The notes under the pieces: generated by a model
Told to the model about the DNA's origin: nothing
Database searches by the model: none
The model's input: only the letters and a program-made list of their open reading frames with translations
Origin: Verrucomicrobiota bacterium
GTDB taxonomy: Bacteria; Verrucomicrobiota; Verrucomicrobiia; Limisphaerales; UBA1319
NCBI GenBank assembly: GCA_022711435.1
Contig: JAKLFB010000011.1
Coordinates: 85,831 to 149,830, forward strand
Length of the DNA stretch: 64,000 nt
Reading direction: 5' to 3'
Program-made: the position numbers and the translations under genes
Part shown: piece by piece, positions 40,210-49,892 of the stretch
Layout of the letters: the number at the start of each line of letters is the position of its first letter
How positions within the stretch are numbered: the stretch's first letter is position 1

Positions 40210-40740
40210 CTACTCCTGGCTTGGCAGCGCCAGGTTGCATTCCACCATCAGATCGCCCGCGATTTGCTCCAGCTCTCGACGCAAACCGGGCAGGTCGCAC
40301 CCTGGCGGAATGGCCAGATCCGCCCGGGCCCGAAACAGGGTTTCGCCGGACATCGCTGCGCTTTCGCACTGGGTGTGCAGCTCTTCCACGTTGATCCCCC
40401 GGCCGGCCAGCACAGCAGCGATCTGGCGGACGATGCCCGGCCGATCCTGGCCAACGATCTCGAGCCGCGCGCGCGGTCGTTCGGCGGGCACCGCCGGCAC
40501 GGCGTCCGGATGCGCCGTCAGGCTCAAACCCTGGTTCTCGATCTGCCCCAGGGCGCGCAGGAGACGCTCCTGCTGCTCGCCAGGCAACTGGATGCGCAGA
40601 ATGCCCGCAAACTGGCCCCCCAGATGCGCCATCCGGCTCTCGAGCCAGTTGCCGCCATGGTCGGCCACCAAAGCCGCCAGCTGCTGGACCAGCCCCGGAC
40701 GATCGGGCCCGATGATGGTCATCACCAACGTGCTTTGCAT
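40210..40740 (-). CDS. GcvR-like protein with two ACT domains
   Basis: 176 residues starting from ATG just before QSTLVMTIIGPDRPGLVQQL; a GTG two codons earlier is possible. Two ACT domains are seen, the first at about residues 4-75 and the second near 95-170 with ARLEIVGQDRPGIVRQIAAV. Double-ACT proteins of this length resemble GcvR, the glycine-cleavage repressor accessory, and related amino-acid sensing proteins. The ligand is unknown and no gcv gene is in the window. It lies 2 bp after the aspS stop, so it is co-transcribed with aspS. Confidence 0.82.
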   Translation of the reverse strand: MQSTLVMTIIGPDRPGLVQQLAALVADHGGNWLESRMAHLGGQFAGILRIQLPGEQQERLLRALGQIENQGLSLTAHPDAVPAVPAERPRARLEIVGQDRPGIVRQIAAVLAGRGINVEELHTQCESAAMSGETLFRARADLAIPPGCDLPGLRRELEQIAGDLMVECNLALPSQE

Positions 40741-40742
40741 GC

Positions 40743-42551
40743 TCACTGTTCTTTCCGCGCCACCTTCACCTCGAGATGCAGGTCGCGCAACTGGCGGGGA
40801 TCCACACCGGCCGGCGACTGCGTCATCAGATCCGTGCCCTTGGCCGTCTTCGGAAAGGCGATCACATCCCGGATGCTCGGGCTGCCGCAGAGGATCGCGC
40901 ACAGCCGGTCGAATCCCAATGCGATGCCGCCGTGCGGCGGGGCCCCATACCGGAACGCATCGAGCATGTAGCCAAATCGCGCCTGGACCATGTCCGGCGG
41001 GATTTGGAGCACCTGCTCGAAGATCAGCTTCTGGATCTCGGGCTGGTGGATCCGGATCGAGCCGCCCCCGAGCTCGACGCCGTTGACGACGATGTCGTAA
41101 TGCTGGCCGCGCACTTTCCGGGGCTCGCTGGTCAGCAGCGGGATGTCCCCGGCCACCGGCGCGGTGAACGGATGGTGGCTCGAATACCACCGGTTCTGCT
41201 CCTTGTCGAAGCTCAGCAGCGGGAAATCCACCACCCAAAGGAAGTGGAACTTGCCCGCCGGAACATCGAGCTTGCCCTGGCCCTTGAGCACGTCGGCACA
41301 GTAGAGCCGGATCTTGCCCAGAATCTCGCACGCCGTCAGCCACGGGCCGGCGGCAAACAGGATCAGATCCCCCTCCTCGATCCCGAGCTTTTGCTGGAGC
41401 GCGGCCTTCTCGTCAGCGCTGAAGAACTTGACCATCGGCGCCTTCCACTCGCCGTTCTCGACCTTGATGAAGGCCAGCCCCTTGGCGCCGAAGCTTTTGG
41501 CGTATTCGGTCATGGTCTCGAGCTGCCCCTGGGTGGCGCCGGCCAGCCCCTTGGCATTGAGCGCCTTCACGACCCCGCCCGCCGCCACCGCCCCGCTGAA
41601 CACCTTGAACGAGCTGGATCGAAACTCCTCGGTCAGATCCACCAGCTCCAGCCCGAACCGCGTGTCCGGCTTGTCGATGCCGTAGCGGTCCATGACTTCG
41701 GCGAACGGGACTCGAGCGAACGGCGTGGGGATATCGACGCCGAGGGCGGCCTTCCAGAGCCGCTGGAGGAGGCCCTCGATCAGCCGGTAGATGTCCTCCC
41801 GCTCGATGAACGACATCTCGAGATCGATCTGGGTGAACTCGGGCTGCCGATCGGCCCGGAGATCCTCGTCCCGATAGCATCGGGCCAGCTGATAGTAGCG
41901 CTCGATCCCGGCCACCATGAGGATCTGCTTGAACTGCTGGGGCGACTGCGGCAGGGCGTAGAACTGGCCCGGGCTCTGACGGCACGGCACGATGAACTCG
42001 CGCGCCCCTTCCGGCGTCGACTTGAACAGGGTGGGCGTCTCGACCTCGAGAAAGCCTTCGCCGTCGAAATACTGGCGCGTGGCCATGGCCAGCTTGCTGC
42101 GGAGCCGCAGGTTCCGAACCATCTCGGGCCGGCGCAAGTCCAGGTAGCGATGCTGGAGGCGGAGCTCCTCGTTGACCTTGCTGGCCACCTCCGGGTCGTC
42201 CACGGGAAACGGCAGGACGGCCGCCTCGTTCAGCACCTCCAGCTCGGCCGCCACCACCTCCACCCGCCCGGTCTCAATCCGCAGGTTCTCCGTCCCCGCC
42301 GGACGCTCCCTCACCCGGCCCGTCACCGCCACCACGCTCTCGCTCCGCAAGGACGCGGCGCGGTCGAACACCTCCGCCGCCAGATTCGACGGGTCGAATA
42401 CGCTCTGCGTCCGCCCCTCGCGGTCGCGGATATCGATGAAGATCACTCCTCCCAGGTCGCGCCGCGAGTGCACCCAGCCGCAAAGGGTGACAGTCTGCCC
42501 GACATGGACAATGCGCAGTTCGTTGCAATGATGCGTCCGTTTCATGGTCAT
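40743..42551 (-). CDS. aspS: Aspartyl-tRNA synthetase
   Basis: 602 residues, the usual bacterial size, with OB-fold anticodon domain (VTLCGWVHSRRDLGGVIFID), class II motif 2 (YYQLARCYRDEDLRADRQPE), a GAD insertion in the middle, HPFTAPVAGDIPLLTSEP and motif 3 (GGIALGFDRLCAILCG). It charges tRNA-Asp; whether it is discriminating or non-discriminating was not determined. Two ATGs two codons apart (42551 and 42545) could both serve. It heads a two-gene unit with the GcvR-like gene. 117 bp upstream separate it from the minus-strand C45 gene end. Confidence 0.97.
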   Translation of the reverse strand: MTMKRTHHCNELRIVHVGQTVTLCGWVHSRRDLGGVIFIDIRDREGRTQSVFDPSNLAAEVFDRAASLRSESVVAVTGRVRERPAGTENLRIETGRVEVVAAELEVLNEAAVLPFPVDDPEVASKVNEELRLQHRYLDLRRPEMVRNLRLRSKLAMATRQYFDGEGFLEVETPTLFKSTPEGAREFIVPCRQSPGQFYALPQSPQQFKQILMVAGIERYYQLARCYRDEDLRADRQPEFTQIDLEMSFIEREDIYRLIEGLLQRLWKAALGVDIPTPFARVPFAEVMDRYGIDKPDTRFGLELVDLTEEFRSSSFKVFSGAVAAGGVVKALNAKGLAGATQGQLETMTEYAKSFGAKGLAFIKVENGEWKAPMVKFFSADEKAALQQKLGIEEGDLILFAAGPWLTACEILGKIRLYCADVLKGQGKLDVPAGKFHFLWVVDFPLLSFDKEQNRWYSSHHPFTAPVAGDIPLLTSEPRKVRGQHYDIVVNGVELGGGSIRIHQPEIQKLIFEQVLQIPPDMVQARFGYMLDAFRYGAPPHGGIALGFDRLCAILCGSPSIRDVIAFPKTAKGTDLMTQSPAGVDPRQLRDLHLEVKVARKEQ

Positions 42552-42667
42552 GCCCGCCCGGGTCAGGCCTCCCGGACCCGAAGCGGCCGGGCATGTTGGC
42601 GCGAACCGCTGCCAAATTCAAACCCGATTTCACAGGGGGCCCCGAGCCGGGTGTCGACCGCTCGATT

Positions 42668-44587
42668 CTATCGGGCCGGAGCGGCAGGGGGCTGGAGCAG
42701 CTCGGCCAAGTTGTAATGGGTGAACCGGCAATGGCTGGCGACGTTTTCCGAGTCGGCATTGGCGACCCACAGATCGAGCGTCTCGGGCGCAAACAGGGCG
42801 GAGTGGATATTGGACTTCATGGCCACCGGTCGCTCCATGAGGCGGAGCGCGGCCTGGGCGTCGATCGAGCCGTAGCGCTCCCGGACACGCTCGACGAGCT
42901 TCTCGTATCGGTCGCCGGCGCTGAGGAGCACGGCGTCCTCGATGGCGTGCGGCAGGCGCGGATGCGCCTGGCCGGGCCCGATCACCTCGAACGAGCCCGG
43001 CGTGGCGGCGATCCCCGCCGCCCGCTTCGAGTTGCCGTCGGCCATCACGTAGTAATACTCGCACGTGCGCGGCCCTCGCCGCATGATCTCGATCCCTTCC
43101 TCCAGCGTCGATGCCTTCTCCATCACCTCGCGCACCAGCAGGGACATCGGCTTGCCGTCCCATTGGCCCTCGCCGCGCCCGCCCATCTCGCCCAGGGAGA
43201 TCCGCCGCTCGTTCATCGCCGTCACCGAGCCGACGAAGCCGCCGTAGCTGACGTTGACCCAGGCGTGCCCGACCTCCGGCTGGTGCACGATCACGACCGC
43301 ATTTGGCTCGAGACCGATCCCCCGCATGTAGTCGAGGATGCGGCCATGGTACATTCGGCCGCCGGCCGTCGCGCGGCCAAACAGGGCGAACCCGCTGCAA
43401 TGGAAGAGCTCGGGGAACAGGTTGGCCAGCCGGACCTCCTCGCGATCGAGGTGCGCGGCATCGGCCAGAGCGTCCATCTCGCGCAGGTGGCGCTCGTCCA
43501 GGAACGGCGCCAGGCGTCGCTGCGCCTCCTCGATCTCCCCCAGGAACCACCGCCCTTTTTCGAAGGAGCTGCCCACGCCCACGCCGTAGAGGATCCTGTC
43601 CACCAGATTGCGCGCCTCCCGGCGCAAAAGAACCCCGTGCTGGCGCCCCATCTCCTCGGGCGTCCCTTTGAGAAACAGAACCTTGGTGCCATCGTGGTCT
43701 TCGAGGCGCCCCTCGCCCTCGGCGGCCAGCAGGCGGCGCGTCCCCGTCGCCGGCCCCAGGGCCGGGATCGGCTTCAGGCTCAGAATCGAGAGCGCAGCCG
43801 GCAGGAACCTTCGGACATGGGCCAGAGCCACGGTCTCGACCCTGGCGCCCGGCGGCGCCTCGAGCCGCCACGCACCCGCCGGCCGGGATTCGGCCAGCTC
43901 GATCCCCCGAAACTCCAAGGCCAGCCGCCGGCCCCGGCCATCGCGCAGATCCAGACGCGCTGGCAGATAGTCCGATTCGCGCACCCAGATCCGGAGCTCG
44001 CCATCCGGGATCTTGAGCGCCTCGATCGCCTGCGGTTGCGGCCTGCCCCGCATCCCGAAACACCGCGCGCCGTCCACGGTCTCCGACGGCAGCGCATCCA
44101 GCTGCATCAGCAAAGGCAGCAGGATCAGCTGCTCCCGAGGCACCGGCAGCATGAACGGCGGCAGGGGCGACCGATCCACGCTGTCGGGCCGCGTCGCAAA
44201 CCGGGGAACATCCGCAGAGCCGACAATGCCGAACGCCTTCCGGGGCGCGTAGCACCAGAGCTGCTGACCCGCCCTGCCCATCTCGAGCTGGCGCCCTTCG
44301 ATCTCGAACGCGATCCGGATCCGGTCCGGCGCCTGAAAGGAGAGCCGGATCTCCTGGCCAACGGCCTGCTCGGGCAATCCGTCTGCGCCGATGACTTTGA
44401 GCGTCGCGGACACCGCTGGCGGGGCCGTGCCGGCGGGCGGCTCGACGATCGCCATCCATCGCCCGATCGCGGCCCCCAAGACCTCCGCCGGCGCCTTCAC
44501 GGGCGCCTCTTGTCCGCCGGCGCACGCCAGCGCGCCGGCAGCCCACAACGCCAGCCCAGAGGCCCGCCACCGAGGATGTCGGATCAT
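42668..44587 (-). CDS. Exported C45-type acyltransferase/peptidase with lipoprotein-carrier-like N domain
   Basis: 639 residues from the ATG preceding a signal peptide (MIRHPRWRASGLALWAAGAL, then ACAGGQ). Residues about 25-280 look like a LolA/DUF-type beta half-barrel (LKVIGADGLPEQ to LEFRGIELAESRP). The C-terminal part is of the C45 (acyl-CoA:6-aminopenicillanic acid acyltransferase) family: GTPEEMGRQHGVLLRRE, LFHCSGFALFGRATAGG with the presumed autoproteolytic Cys, MYHGRILDYM and YGGFVGSVTAMNERRIS. C45 proteins cleave themselves and hydrolyse or transfer amide-linked acyl groups. The fusion with an envelope lipid-binding-like domain suggests a lipidated or acylated envelope substrate, which is inference. 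Confidence 0.78.
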   Translation of the reverse strand: MIRHPRWRASGLALWAAGALACAGGQEAPVKAPAEVLGAAIGRWMAIVEPPAGTAPPAVSATLKVIGADGLPEQAVGQEIRLSFQAPDRIRIAFEIEGRQLEMGRAGQQLWCYAPRKAFGIVGSADVPRFATRPDSVDRSPLPPFMLPVPREQLILLPLLMQLDALPSETVDGARCFGMRGRPQPQAIEALKIPDGELRIWVRESDYLPARLDLRDGRGRRLALEFRGIELAESRPAGAWRLEAPPGARVETVALAHVRRFLPAALSILSLKPIPALGPATGTRRLLAAEGEGRLEDHDGTKVLFLKGTPEEMGRQHGVLLRREARNLVDRILYGVGVGSSFEKGRWFLGEIEEAQRRLAPFLDERHLREMDALADAAHLDREEVRLANLFPELFHCSGFALFGRATAGGRMYHGRILDYMRGIGLEPNAVVIVHQPEVGHAWVNVSYGGFVGSVTAMNERRISLGEMGGRGEGQWDGKPMSLLVREVMEKASTLEEGIEIMRRGPRTCEYYYVMADGNSKRAAGIAATPGSFEVIGPGQAHPRLPHAIEDAVLLSAGDRYEKLVERVRERYGSIDAQAALRLMERPVAMKSNIHSALFAPETLDLWVANADSENVASHCRFTHYNLAELLQPPAAPAR

Positions 44588-44640
44588 GGCGCCCACCCTA
44601 CACTCCTCCGAGCCGCCTGGCCAGCCCGATCGATAAGGGC

Positions 44641-44670
44641 AATGGGGTCGCATCTAAATATTTGACAAAT
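44641..44670 (+). repeat. 30-bp repeat B, copy 1
   Basis: AATGGGGTCGCATCT followed by AAATATTTGACAAAT. The same word set occurs at 60133-60162 (forward) and inverted at 63279-63308; GGGC precedes it in the two forward copies. It overlaps the last eight codons and stop of the 1,343-residue protein gene, whose C-terminal residues HLSNI are therefore written in repeat sequence. The pattern resembles ends of REP/RAYT-type or IS-like elements, but no transposase is attached. Confidence 0.75.
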
Positions 44671-47600
44671 GAAGCTGGGGAGAGGATCCGGTTTCCTCCA
44701 GCCACTGGCGGACGGCGGGGCTTCCGGTGTGCCGCCCCAGCAGCGTGCGCTGCTCGTCCGATAGAGCCCGGATGCCGGCGTCCTGCAGGACGTCAAGGGC
44801 CCGATTGCCCAGCCAGAGGAGAGCGCGCACCACCTCGCGCGCGGCAGGCGCCGGCCCCGGCGGCTCGGCCAGCTTGCCTCGAATGGAATCGGCCAGCGCC
44901 TGGCATCCGGCATCCTCCTGTCCGCTCTCCCATAGCGTCGAGTCGCGAATCCAGCCGTCAAACGGTTCGGGCCCGTCGTTGTACCACCGGCAGAACAGCG
45001 GCAGCCGCTCCGCCAGCTTCCGGTCCTCTTCCGAGTCCGAGGCCAGCTCAATCCCCAGCCGCCCGGCCAATTCCCGGCAGAAAATGTCGAAACCGATCTT
45101 GACCCATGGCGAGCTCCATCGGGGCCGCGGCCAGCCGAACTCATCCCCGGCGCCATACGATCGAAACCCGAGCAACAATGCAGGCTGCTGCGCCCGGCGC
45201 GTCAGGGCGAACCCGATCAGCTTGCGCCCCACGATGGCGCCCGCGCCGTTTCGCATGTAGAGGACGCGCTTGTTCAGTTCGACAGCATTCGCCACCGTGG
45301 CGAAATCGTTCGCATCCCCGACACTCAAGCAGGTTCCGAAGAGATTGCCCATCTGCAGCACCCGGAGCGGATCGGTCTCGAGGGAAACGATCCAGGTTTC
45401 GCCGGGGACGCGGAACTCTTTGGAGGCAGGCTCGAGCCACGGCCCTGGATCGAGGCCGCACTTGGAGACCTGCCGCAGAAAGGCCTGGTTGGCGGGATGG
45501 CTCCGGATCCAGAGCGCATCGCCGGCAGCCAGGCGCCGCAGCATCCGTTTCAGAGCCGATCGGTTGTATCGGACCACGGTGTAGAGCCTCAGCGCGTTGT
45601 CCCAGTCGGGCGGGTTCAACGGAATGGCTGGCCTGCCGAGGATGCCTTCCCAATGAGATGCCAGCGCGCGATCGACCAGGCATTCGAGCGCCCGCCACCG
45701 GGCCCGGCGGATCTGCTCGGGCAGAATCCTCTCCAACCGCTGGGCAACGCGGCAGGCCACGCGCGCCGGATTGGCCAGGTACTGATCGAGATGCCGCCTC
45801 CGAACGTCCGCCCGGCCGTCCAGATCCCCTCGTTTCCGCTGGGCGGCCAGATAATCCCGCTCTGCCGCCCATCGCCCGCCAAGGTTCAGCTCGCGCTGCA
45901 CCACCTGCGGCCAAGGCTCGGCCTCTCCCGCCAAAGCCCGGTAGGCCGCCAGATGCGCCAGCTGTGCCCGCGCCGGCTCCGAGGCCAATCGAGGCAAGCG
46001 ATGGGGATGCACTGGACGGGGCTCATGCCACTGCGCCAGCTGGCGGTCCAGAAGCCCATGGAGGCGCACCCGGAGCGCGAGGCTCACGCGGCTCAGCCAC
46101 ATCACCACTCGCGCAAACATGCCCCGCTCGTTCATCAGGCTCCGCGCAAACATACGCAGTTCTGGAAATCTCCCGATATACTGCCAGGCCAATCGCGGAT
46201 CTTCCGGCCCCTGCCATTCGCAGGATGGAGGGGGCTGTTCGAGAATGCGCGCCAGCCAGTCGAGGTCGCCGCAGCACAGGTCCGCATACAAGCCCACCCG
46301 GCTGCTGGTGAGGGAATAGAACCAGGGCGCATCGCAGTCCGTCCGCTGGCGCAGGCGATCGTCCTCGCGATCGCTCCAGGCCAGAAGGCACTCCACCAAC
46401 GCATCCTCTCCCGCATAATGGCAACGGCGCCACTGCCATCCCACTTCGAGCACAAGATCGGCTCGGCGGCTGAAGGCACGGCTCGGGCTATTCCACTCGC
46501 GCGCCGGCTGCGGCGGCAGCCGATCCAGAAACCGTTTCGCGCGGTCGGCCACAGCCTCGAGCCAGTGCATCCGCCGCTCCAGCCACTCCTCCCGATCGAG
46601 TGCATTCGTATCGCCCTCGGCAAACACCGAGAGTGCCTGGAGAAAATCCACTCCGGCCGCCACGGGCCATCCCCGAGTGACCGCCACCCTCCGCACCCAT
46701 TCGAGGAGGCGGCCAGCCAAGGAGCTGCGCTTCAGAGAAAACACCCACGCCCAGACTCCCCGTGTTCGAACCGCGTCCCAATCGGGGCCAGCGCCCGCAA
46801 AAAAGCCTGCATATTCAGCGAGGCCTGAGGAATGCCGCTCGGCAATCTGCGCCGCGATCGTGAGCAAGCGGGCTGAGATCCATTCCTGGGCGATGCCGCC
46901 CGGCAGGCCGCCCAGGCGGCCTATCACCCAGCCGGCGCTGGCCAGTTGCGGCCATTGGCCGCGGACGGCGTCGGCAAAAGCGCACCGATCGGGCGTCAGG
47001 CGGCGCAGGAGGAGAGGGCCGGCATCGCTGACCGCCTCGAGCATGCCCTCGACGTGTTTGGAATCCCATCGCGCGATGGCCATCCAGCACCCGAGCAGCA
47101 GCAAGCCCTGCCGGTAAGCGCCCGCGCCATCCTCCCCGGGCGGCCAGTGCTCCCGACAGGCCTCGAGCCATGCGGAGAGCCGATCCACCGCCTCCGCGGG
47201 GTCGCGGACCAGCGCCGCCAATCGCGCCGCCAGGCTGAACCCTCGCGCCCGGGCGGCGGCCATCGACTGGGCATCCGCCGTTTCCTTCAGCCGCTCGCCG
47301 ATGCCCCGGAGGATCGACCGCTGCTGCTCCAGCGAGCATTGTGCATAGCTCCGCTGCGCTGCTTCATCGCCCGCCGCGGCGATCGCCTGGCGCCGGCTCG
47401 ATAGCTCCCCATCCAGCCAGAATCTCAGCTCGCGCAATATGCCGGACAAATCGGCGGGGTCCACCTTGCCCAAGGGCGCCGGCGTGCTCCGTCGCAGTTC
47501 TTCCCAGCAGCCCATGAATGTGGATCGGTAGGCGCGCCCGGACGTCACCGGCCGCTCCTTGCCGGCCCCCAAAAACGCGGGTGAATCCGCCGCCGCGCGA

Positions 47601-48685
47601 TCGAACAGCCGCTGGAACCACTGCAGCCGCCGCTCTCGCTCCCGGTCGAGGCGATCGCAGGTCTCGATGAGCGTCGGCAGCCGCCGCCAGAATTCGACGG
47701 GAGGAAGACTCCTCTGCAGCAGCCAATACTCGAGGACCGCGACGGCTGTCTCCGGCCGGTTCGCCCACTCTATCTTCGGTCCGGACAGCCCGCATTGCGG
47801 GCCACCGACAGCCTCCTGCTGTATCGTCAGGCAGACAAGATCCAGCGGCCAGCGGCTCCATCGTCTTCCCCTGGCCATGGCGGCCTTCCAGGCGGCGTGG
47901 ATCGGGCCGGCTCGATGGCGCTGTCCGAGCAGGACGGCGGCGGCCATGGCGCCCAGCGCGCCCTGCCCCGCCCGGTCCGCCAGCCAATGGCGCACGGCCC
48001 CCTCCTCGAGCCGTTGGGACGGCCGAAGCGCGTCCAGACCCAGCCAAATGCATCCCTCCTCGACCGCCAGCGATTCCGGCGCCAGTCTCGCGTCCAAATC
48101 TCGAGCGCGCCAGGCCGCTCCAATCCTCTGCAATACCCGCTCCAGGTCCCGGCTCCACCGCATGACATCCCCCACCAGCGGCGCGAATCGATCCGCCCTT
48201 TCACGCGCGCGCCGCAATTGAAAGGCCGCCGATGCCAGGTGTCGAACCGTCACCTCCTCCAGCCGCTCCAGCTCTGGATTCGTTTTGCCGGCTGCGTCCA
48301 GCGGCTTGCGCGGATCAGCCGCGTGCCCGGCGGGCGGGCGCAGCTTGACGCGATAAATCCCTGCGGTCTTGCCCCGCAGGTGCTCGGCCACGATATCCGC
48401 GGCGGTGCAGATAACCGGTTCCGTTGGCTCCTTTCGAGGGCCGCCCGATCCTGCCCACCAGACCACTGGCTCCCGCAGCCAGGCCAGTCGCTCGAGCGAC
48501 TCCTCGGGCTCCAAGACGCGATCCCGAGGCACGCGGCGTCGCGGCCGCTTCTCGCCATACTCCTCGTCTTCTTGAAAGAAGTCTTCCACCCCGAAAATAC
48601 AAGCGCGTCCGGCCCCCAAAAGCAACACTGGGACCGCGGTGCGACTGCGAGCGTGGAGGCTGGTGGTCTTTGCCGGAGCGCGCAT
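44654..48685 (-). CDS. Large protein of unknown function (1,343 residues)
   Basis: No function recognised. The start used is the ATG before RAPAKTTSLHARSRTAVPVL; the frame stays open to 48832, but that would run into the divergent SIS gene. The chain is rich in Arg/Trp/Leu, mostly helical, with no signal peptide or membrane span, so it is probably cytoplasmic. The only sharply patterned part is near the C terminus: TWIVSLETDPLRVLQMGNLF, GTCLSVGDANDFATVANAVE, NKRVLYMRNGAGAIVGRKLI. The mixture of Cys, Asp/Asn and Lys/Arg residues there suggests a small binding or catalytic module that also occurs in large planctomycete proteins. The last codons lie inside repeat B copy 1, so the original C terminus may have been lost. 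Confidence 0.65.
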   Translation of the reverse strand: MRAPAKTTSLHARSRTAVPVLLLGAGRACIFGVEDFFQEDEEYGEKRPRRRVPRDRVLEPEESLERLAWLREPVVWWAGSGGPRKEPTEPVICTAADIVAEHLRGKTAGIYRVKLRPPAGHAADPRKPLDAAGKTNPELERLEEVTVRHLASAAFQLRRARERADRFAPLVGDVMRWSRDLERVLQRIGAAWRARDLDARLAPESLAVEEGCIWLGLDALRPSQRLEEGAVRHWLADRAGQGALGAMAAAVLLGQRHRAGPIHAAWKAAMARGRRWSRWPLDLVCLTIQQEAVGGPQCGLSGPKIEWANRPETAVAVLEYWLLQRSLPPVEFWRRLPTLIETCDRLDRERERRLQWFQRLFDRAAADSPAFLGAGKERPVTSGRAYRSTFMGCWEELRRSTPAPLGKVDPADLSGILRELRFWLDGELSSRRQAIAAAGDEAAQRSYAQCSLEQQRSILRGIGERLKETADAQSMAAARARGFSLAARLAALVRDPAEAVDRLSAWLEACREHWPPGEDGAGAYRQGLLLLGCWMAIARWDSKHVEGMLEAVSDAGPLLLRRLTPDRCAFADAVRGQWPQLASAGWVIGRLGGLPGGIAQEWISARLLTIAAQIAERHSSGLAEYAGFFAGAGPDWDAVRTRGVWAWVFSLKRSSLAGRLLEWVRRVAVTRGWPVAAGVDFLQALSVFAEGDTNALDREEWLERRMHWLEAVADRAKRFLDRLPPQPAREWNSPSRAFSRRADLVLEVGWQWRRCHYAGEDALVECLLAWSDREDDRLRQRTDCDAPWFYSLTSSRVGLYADLCCGDLDWLARILEQPPPSCEWQGPEDPRLAWQYIGRFPELRMFARSLMNERGMFARVVMWLSRVSLALRVRLHGLLDRQLAQWHEPRPVHPHRLPRLASEPARAQLAHLAAYRALAGEAEPWPQVVQRELNLGGRWAAERDYLAAQRKRGDLDGRADVRRRHLDQYLANPARVACRVAQRLERILPEQIRRARWRALECLVDRALASHWEGILGRPAIPLNPPDWDNALRLYTVVRYNRSALKRMLRRLAAGDALWIRSHPANQAFLRQVSKCGLDPGPWLEPASKEFRVPGETWIVSLETDPLRVLQMGNLFGTCLSVGDANDFATVANAVELNKRVLYMRNGAGAIVGRKLIGFALTRRAQQPALLLGFRSYGAGDEFGWPRPRWSSPWVKIGFDIFCRELAGRLGIELASDSEEDRKLAERLPLFCRWYNDGPEPFDGWIRDSTLWESGQEDAGCQALADSIRGKLAEPPGPAPAAREVVRALLWLGNRALDVLQDAGIRALSDEQRTLLGRHTGSPAVRQWLEETGSSPQLHLSNI

Positions 48686-48800
48686 CTCGGTCCGCTTCGA
48701 CCGCGCCCTGATTGCCGGGGATGGGGAATGAATTCCGCGCTCCCAAGGGCCGGCGCCGTAGGCCGGCGCTTGCCAGATCCGGTTGGCTGGCGCAAGGTCC

Positions 48801-49868
48801 ATGCCGGAAACGACGAATATGAATCCATCCACAACAGTGATCGCCGGGGATTACCTGCGCGATCTGCTCGATCAGCCCGCCGCGCTGGCGGACACGCAGG
48901 CCATGCTCCGAACCCAGTCATTCCCGGCCGAGATCCCGCGGCGGCTGGCGCAAAGCGGCTTTGACCGCGTAGTCCTGACGGGGATGGGATCGTCTCTGCA
49001 CGCGCTCCAGCCGCTGCGCCTGCGGCTGGCCGCCGCGGGCCACGCGCCTTTCCTGATCGAGACCTCCGAGCTCGTTCACGCGCTGCCCGCGCTCGTCACT
49101 GCCCGCACCTTACTGATCATGGTCTCCCAGTCGGGTGCGAGCGCGGAAACGGTCCGTCTGCTCGAGCAGGCGCCCTCGGGCTGCTATCGAGTGGGGGTCA
49201 CCAACACGCCCGGGAGCCCGCTCGCCCAATCCGCTCAGGCGGTGGTTTTCACACGGGCCGGACACGAAGGCTCAGTCGCCTGCAAGACCTATCTGACGGC
49301 GCTTGTCGCGCTCGACTGGCTGGGGGCCACCTTGCTGGGCGAGGACATCGGGCGCACCCAGGACGATCTCGGGCGTCTGGACCGGACGGTGGCCGGCCGG
49401 CTCGAGGATTGGGCGGGGCAGGTTGCCGCGTGGCAGGCCGAGATCCGCGGCGCGCGCTGTCTGTTCCTTGCGGGCCGCGGTGTGTCGCTGGCCACCGTGG
49501 GCAGCGGCGGCCTCATCCTGAAGGAATCGTCCCATTTCCCCGCCGAGGGCCTCAGCAGCGCCGCCTTCCGCCACGGGCCCTTCGAAATGCTGGGCCCTGA
49601 CGTCGCCCTGGTGGTTCTGGCAGGCGCGGCTAGCTCGATTCCCCTGAACCGTCGTCTCGCCCAGGATTCGGCCAAAGCCGGCGGCAAAGTGGTCCTGCTG
49701 GATCCGGAGGCGCCGCAGCCGGCCTTCAGGATCCCCCAGGTCGCCGACCGCCTCCTGCCGGTCGTCGAGATGCTGCCCGTGCAAATGCTGTCGCTTGCCC
49801 TGGCGGCTCTGGCAGGACGCGAGGCCGGCCGATTCGAGCACGGCTCGAAGGTCACAACGATCGAATAG
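48801..49868 (+). CDS. SIS-domain sugar isomerase (GlmS-like second half)
   Basis: 355 residues with two SIS folds, as in the isomerase half of glucosamine-6-phosphate synthase, but without the glutaminase domain. Diagnostic segments are FDRVVLTGMGSSLHALQPL, LIMVSQSGASAETVRLLE (phosphosugar-binding Ser run), KESSHFPAEGLSSAAFRHGP and the ending FEHGSKVTTIE, close to the GlmS C terminus. Relatives include AgaS and FrlB, which act on amino-sugar phosphates or fructosamine. Starts at 48783 and 48819 are alternatives; AAGG lies just before 48801. It is divergent from the large unknown gene and converges on the metallophosphoesterase with a MITE remnant between. Confidence 0.83.
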   Translation: MPETTNMNPSTTVIAGDYLRDLLDQPAALADTQAMLRTQSFPAEIPRRLAQSGFDRVVLTGMGSSLHALQPLRLRLAAAGHAPFLIETSELVHALPALVTARTLLIMVSQSGASAETVRLLEQAPSGCYRVGVTNTPGSPLAQSAQAVVFTRAGHEGSVACKTYLTALVALDWLGATLLGEDIGRTQDDLGRLDRTVAGRLEDWAGQVAAWQAEIRGARCLFLAGRGVSLATVGSGGLILKESSHFPAEGLSSAAFRHGPFEMLGPDVALVVLAGAASSIPLNRRLAQDSAKAGGKVVLLDPEAPQPAFRIPQVADRLLPVVEMLPVQMLSLALAALAGREAGRFEHGSKVTTIE

Positions 49869-49892
49869 CCAATGATCGCTACAAGCTGATAA

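Noticed and set aside
48686..48832. N-terminal extension of the 1,343-residue protein to 48832
   Set aside because: It would overlap the start of the divergent SIS gene and adds a stretch with no helical or conserved character.
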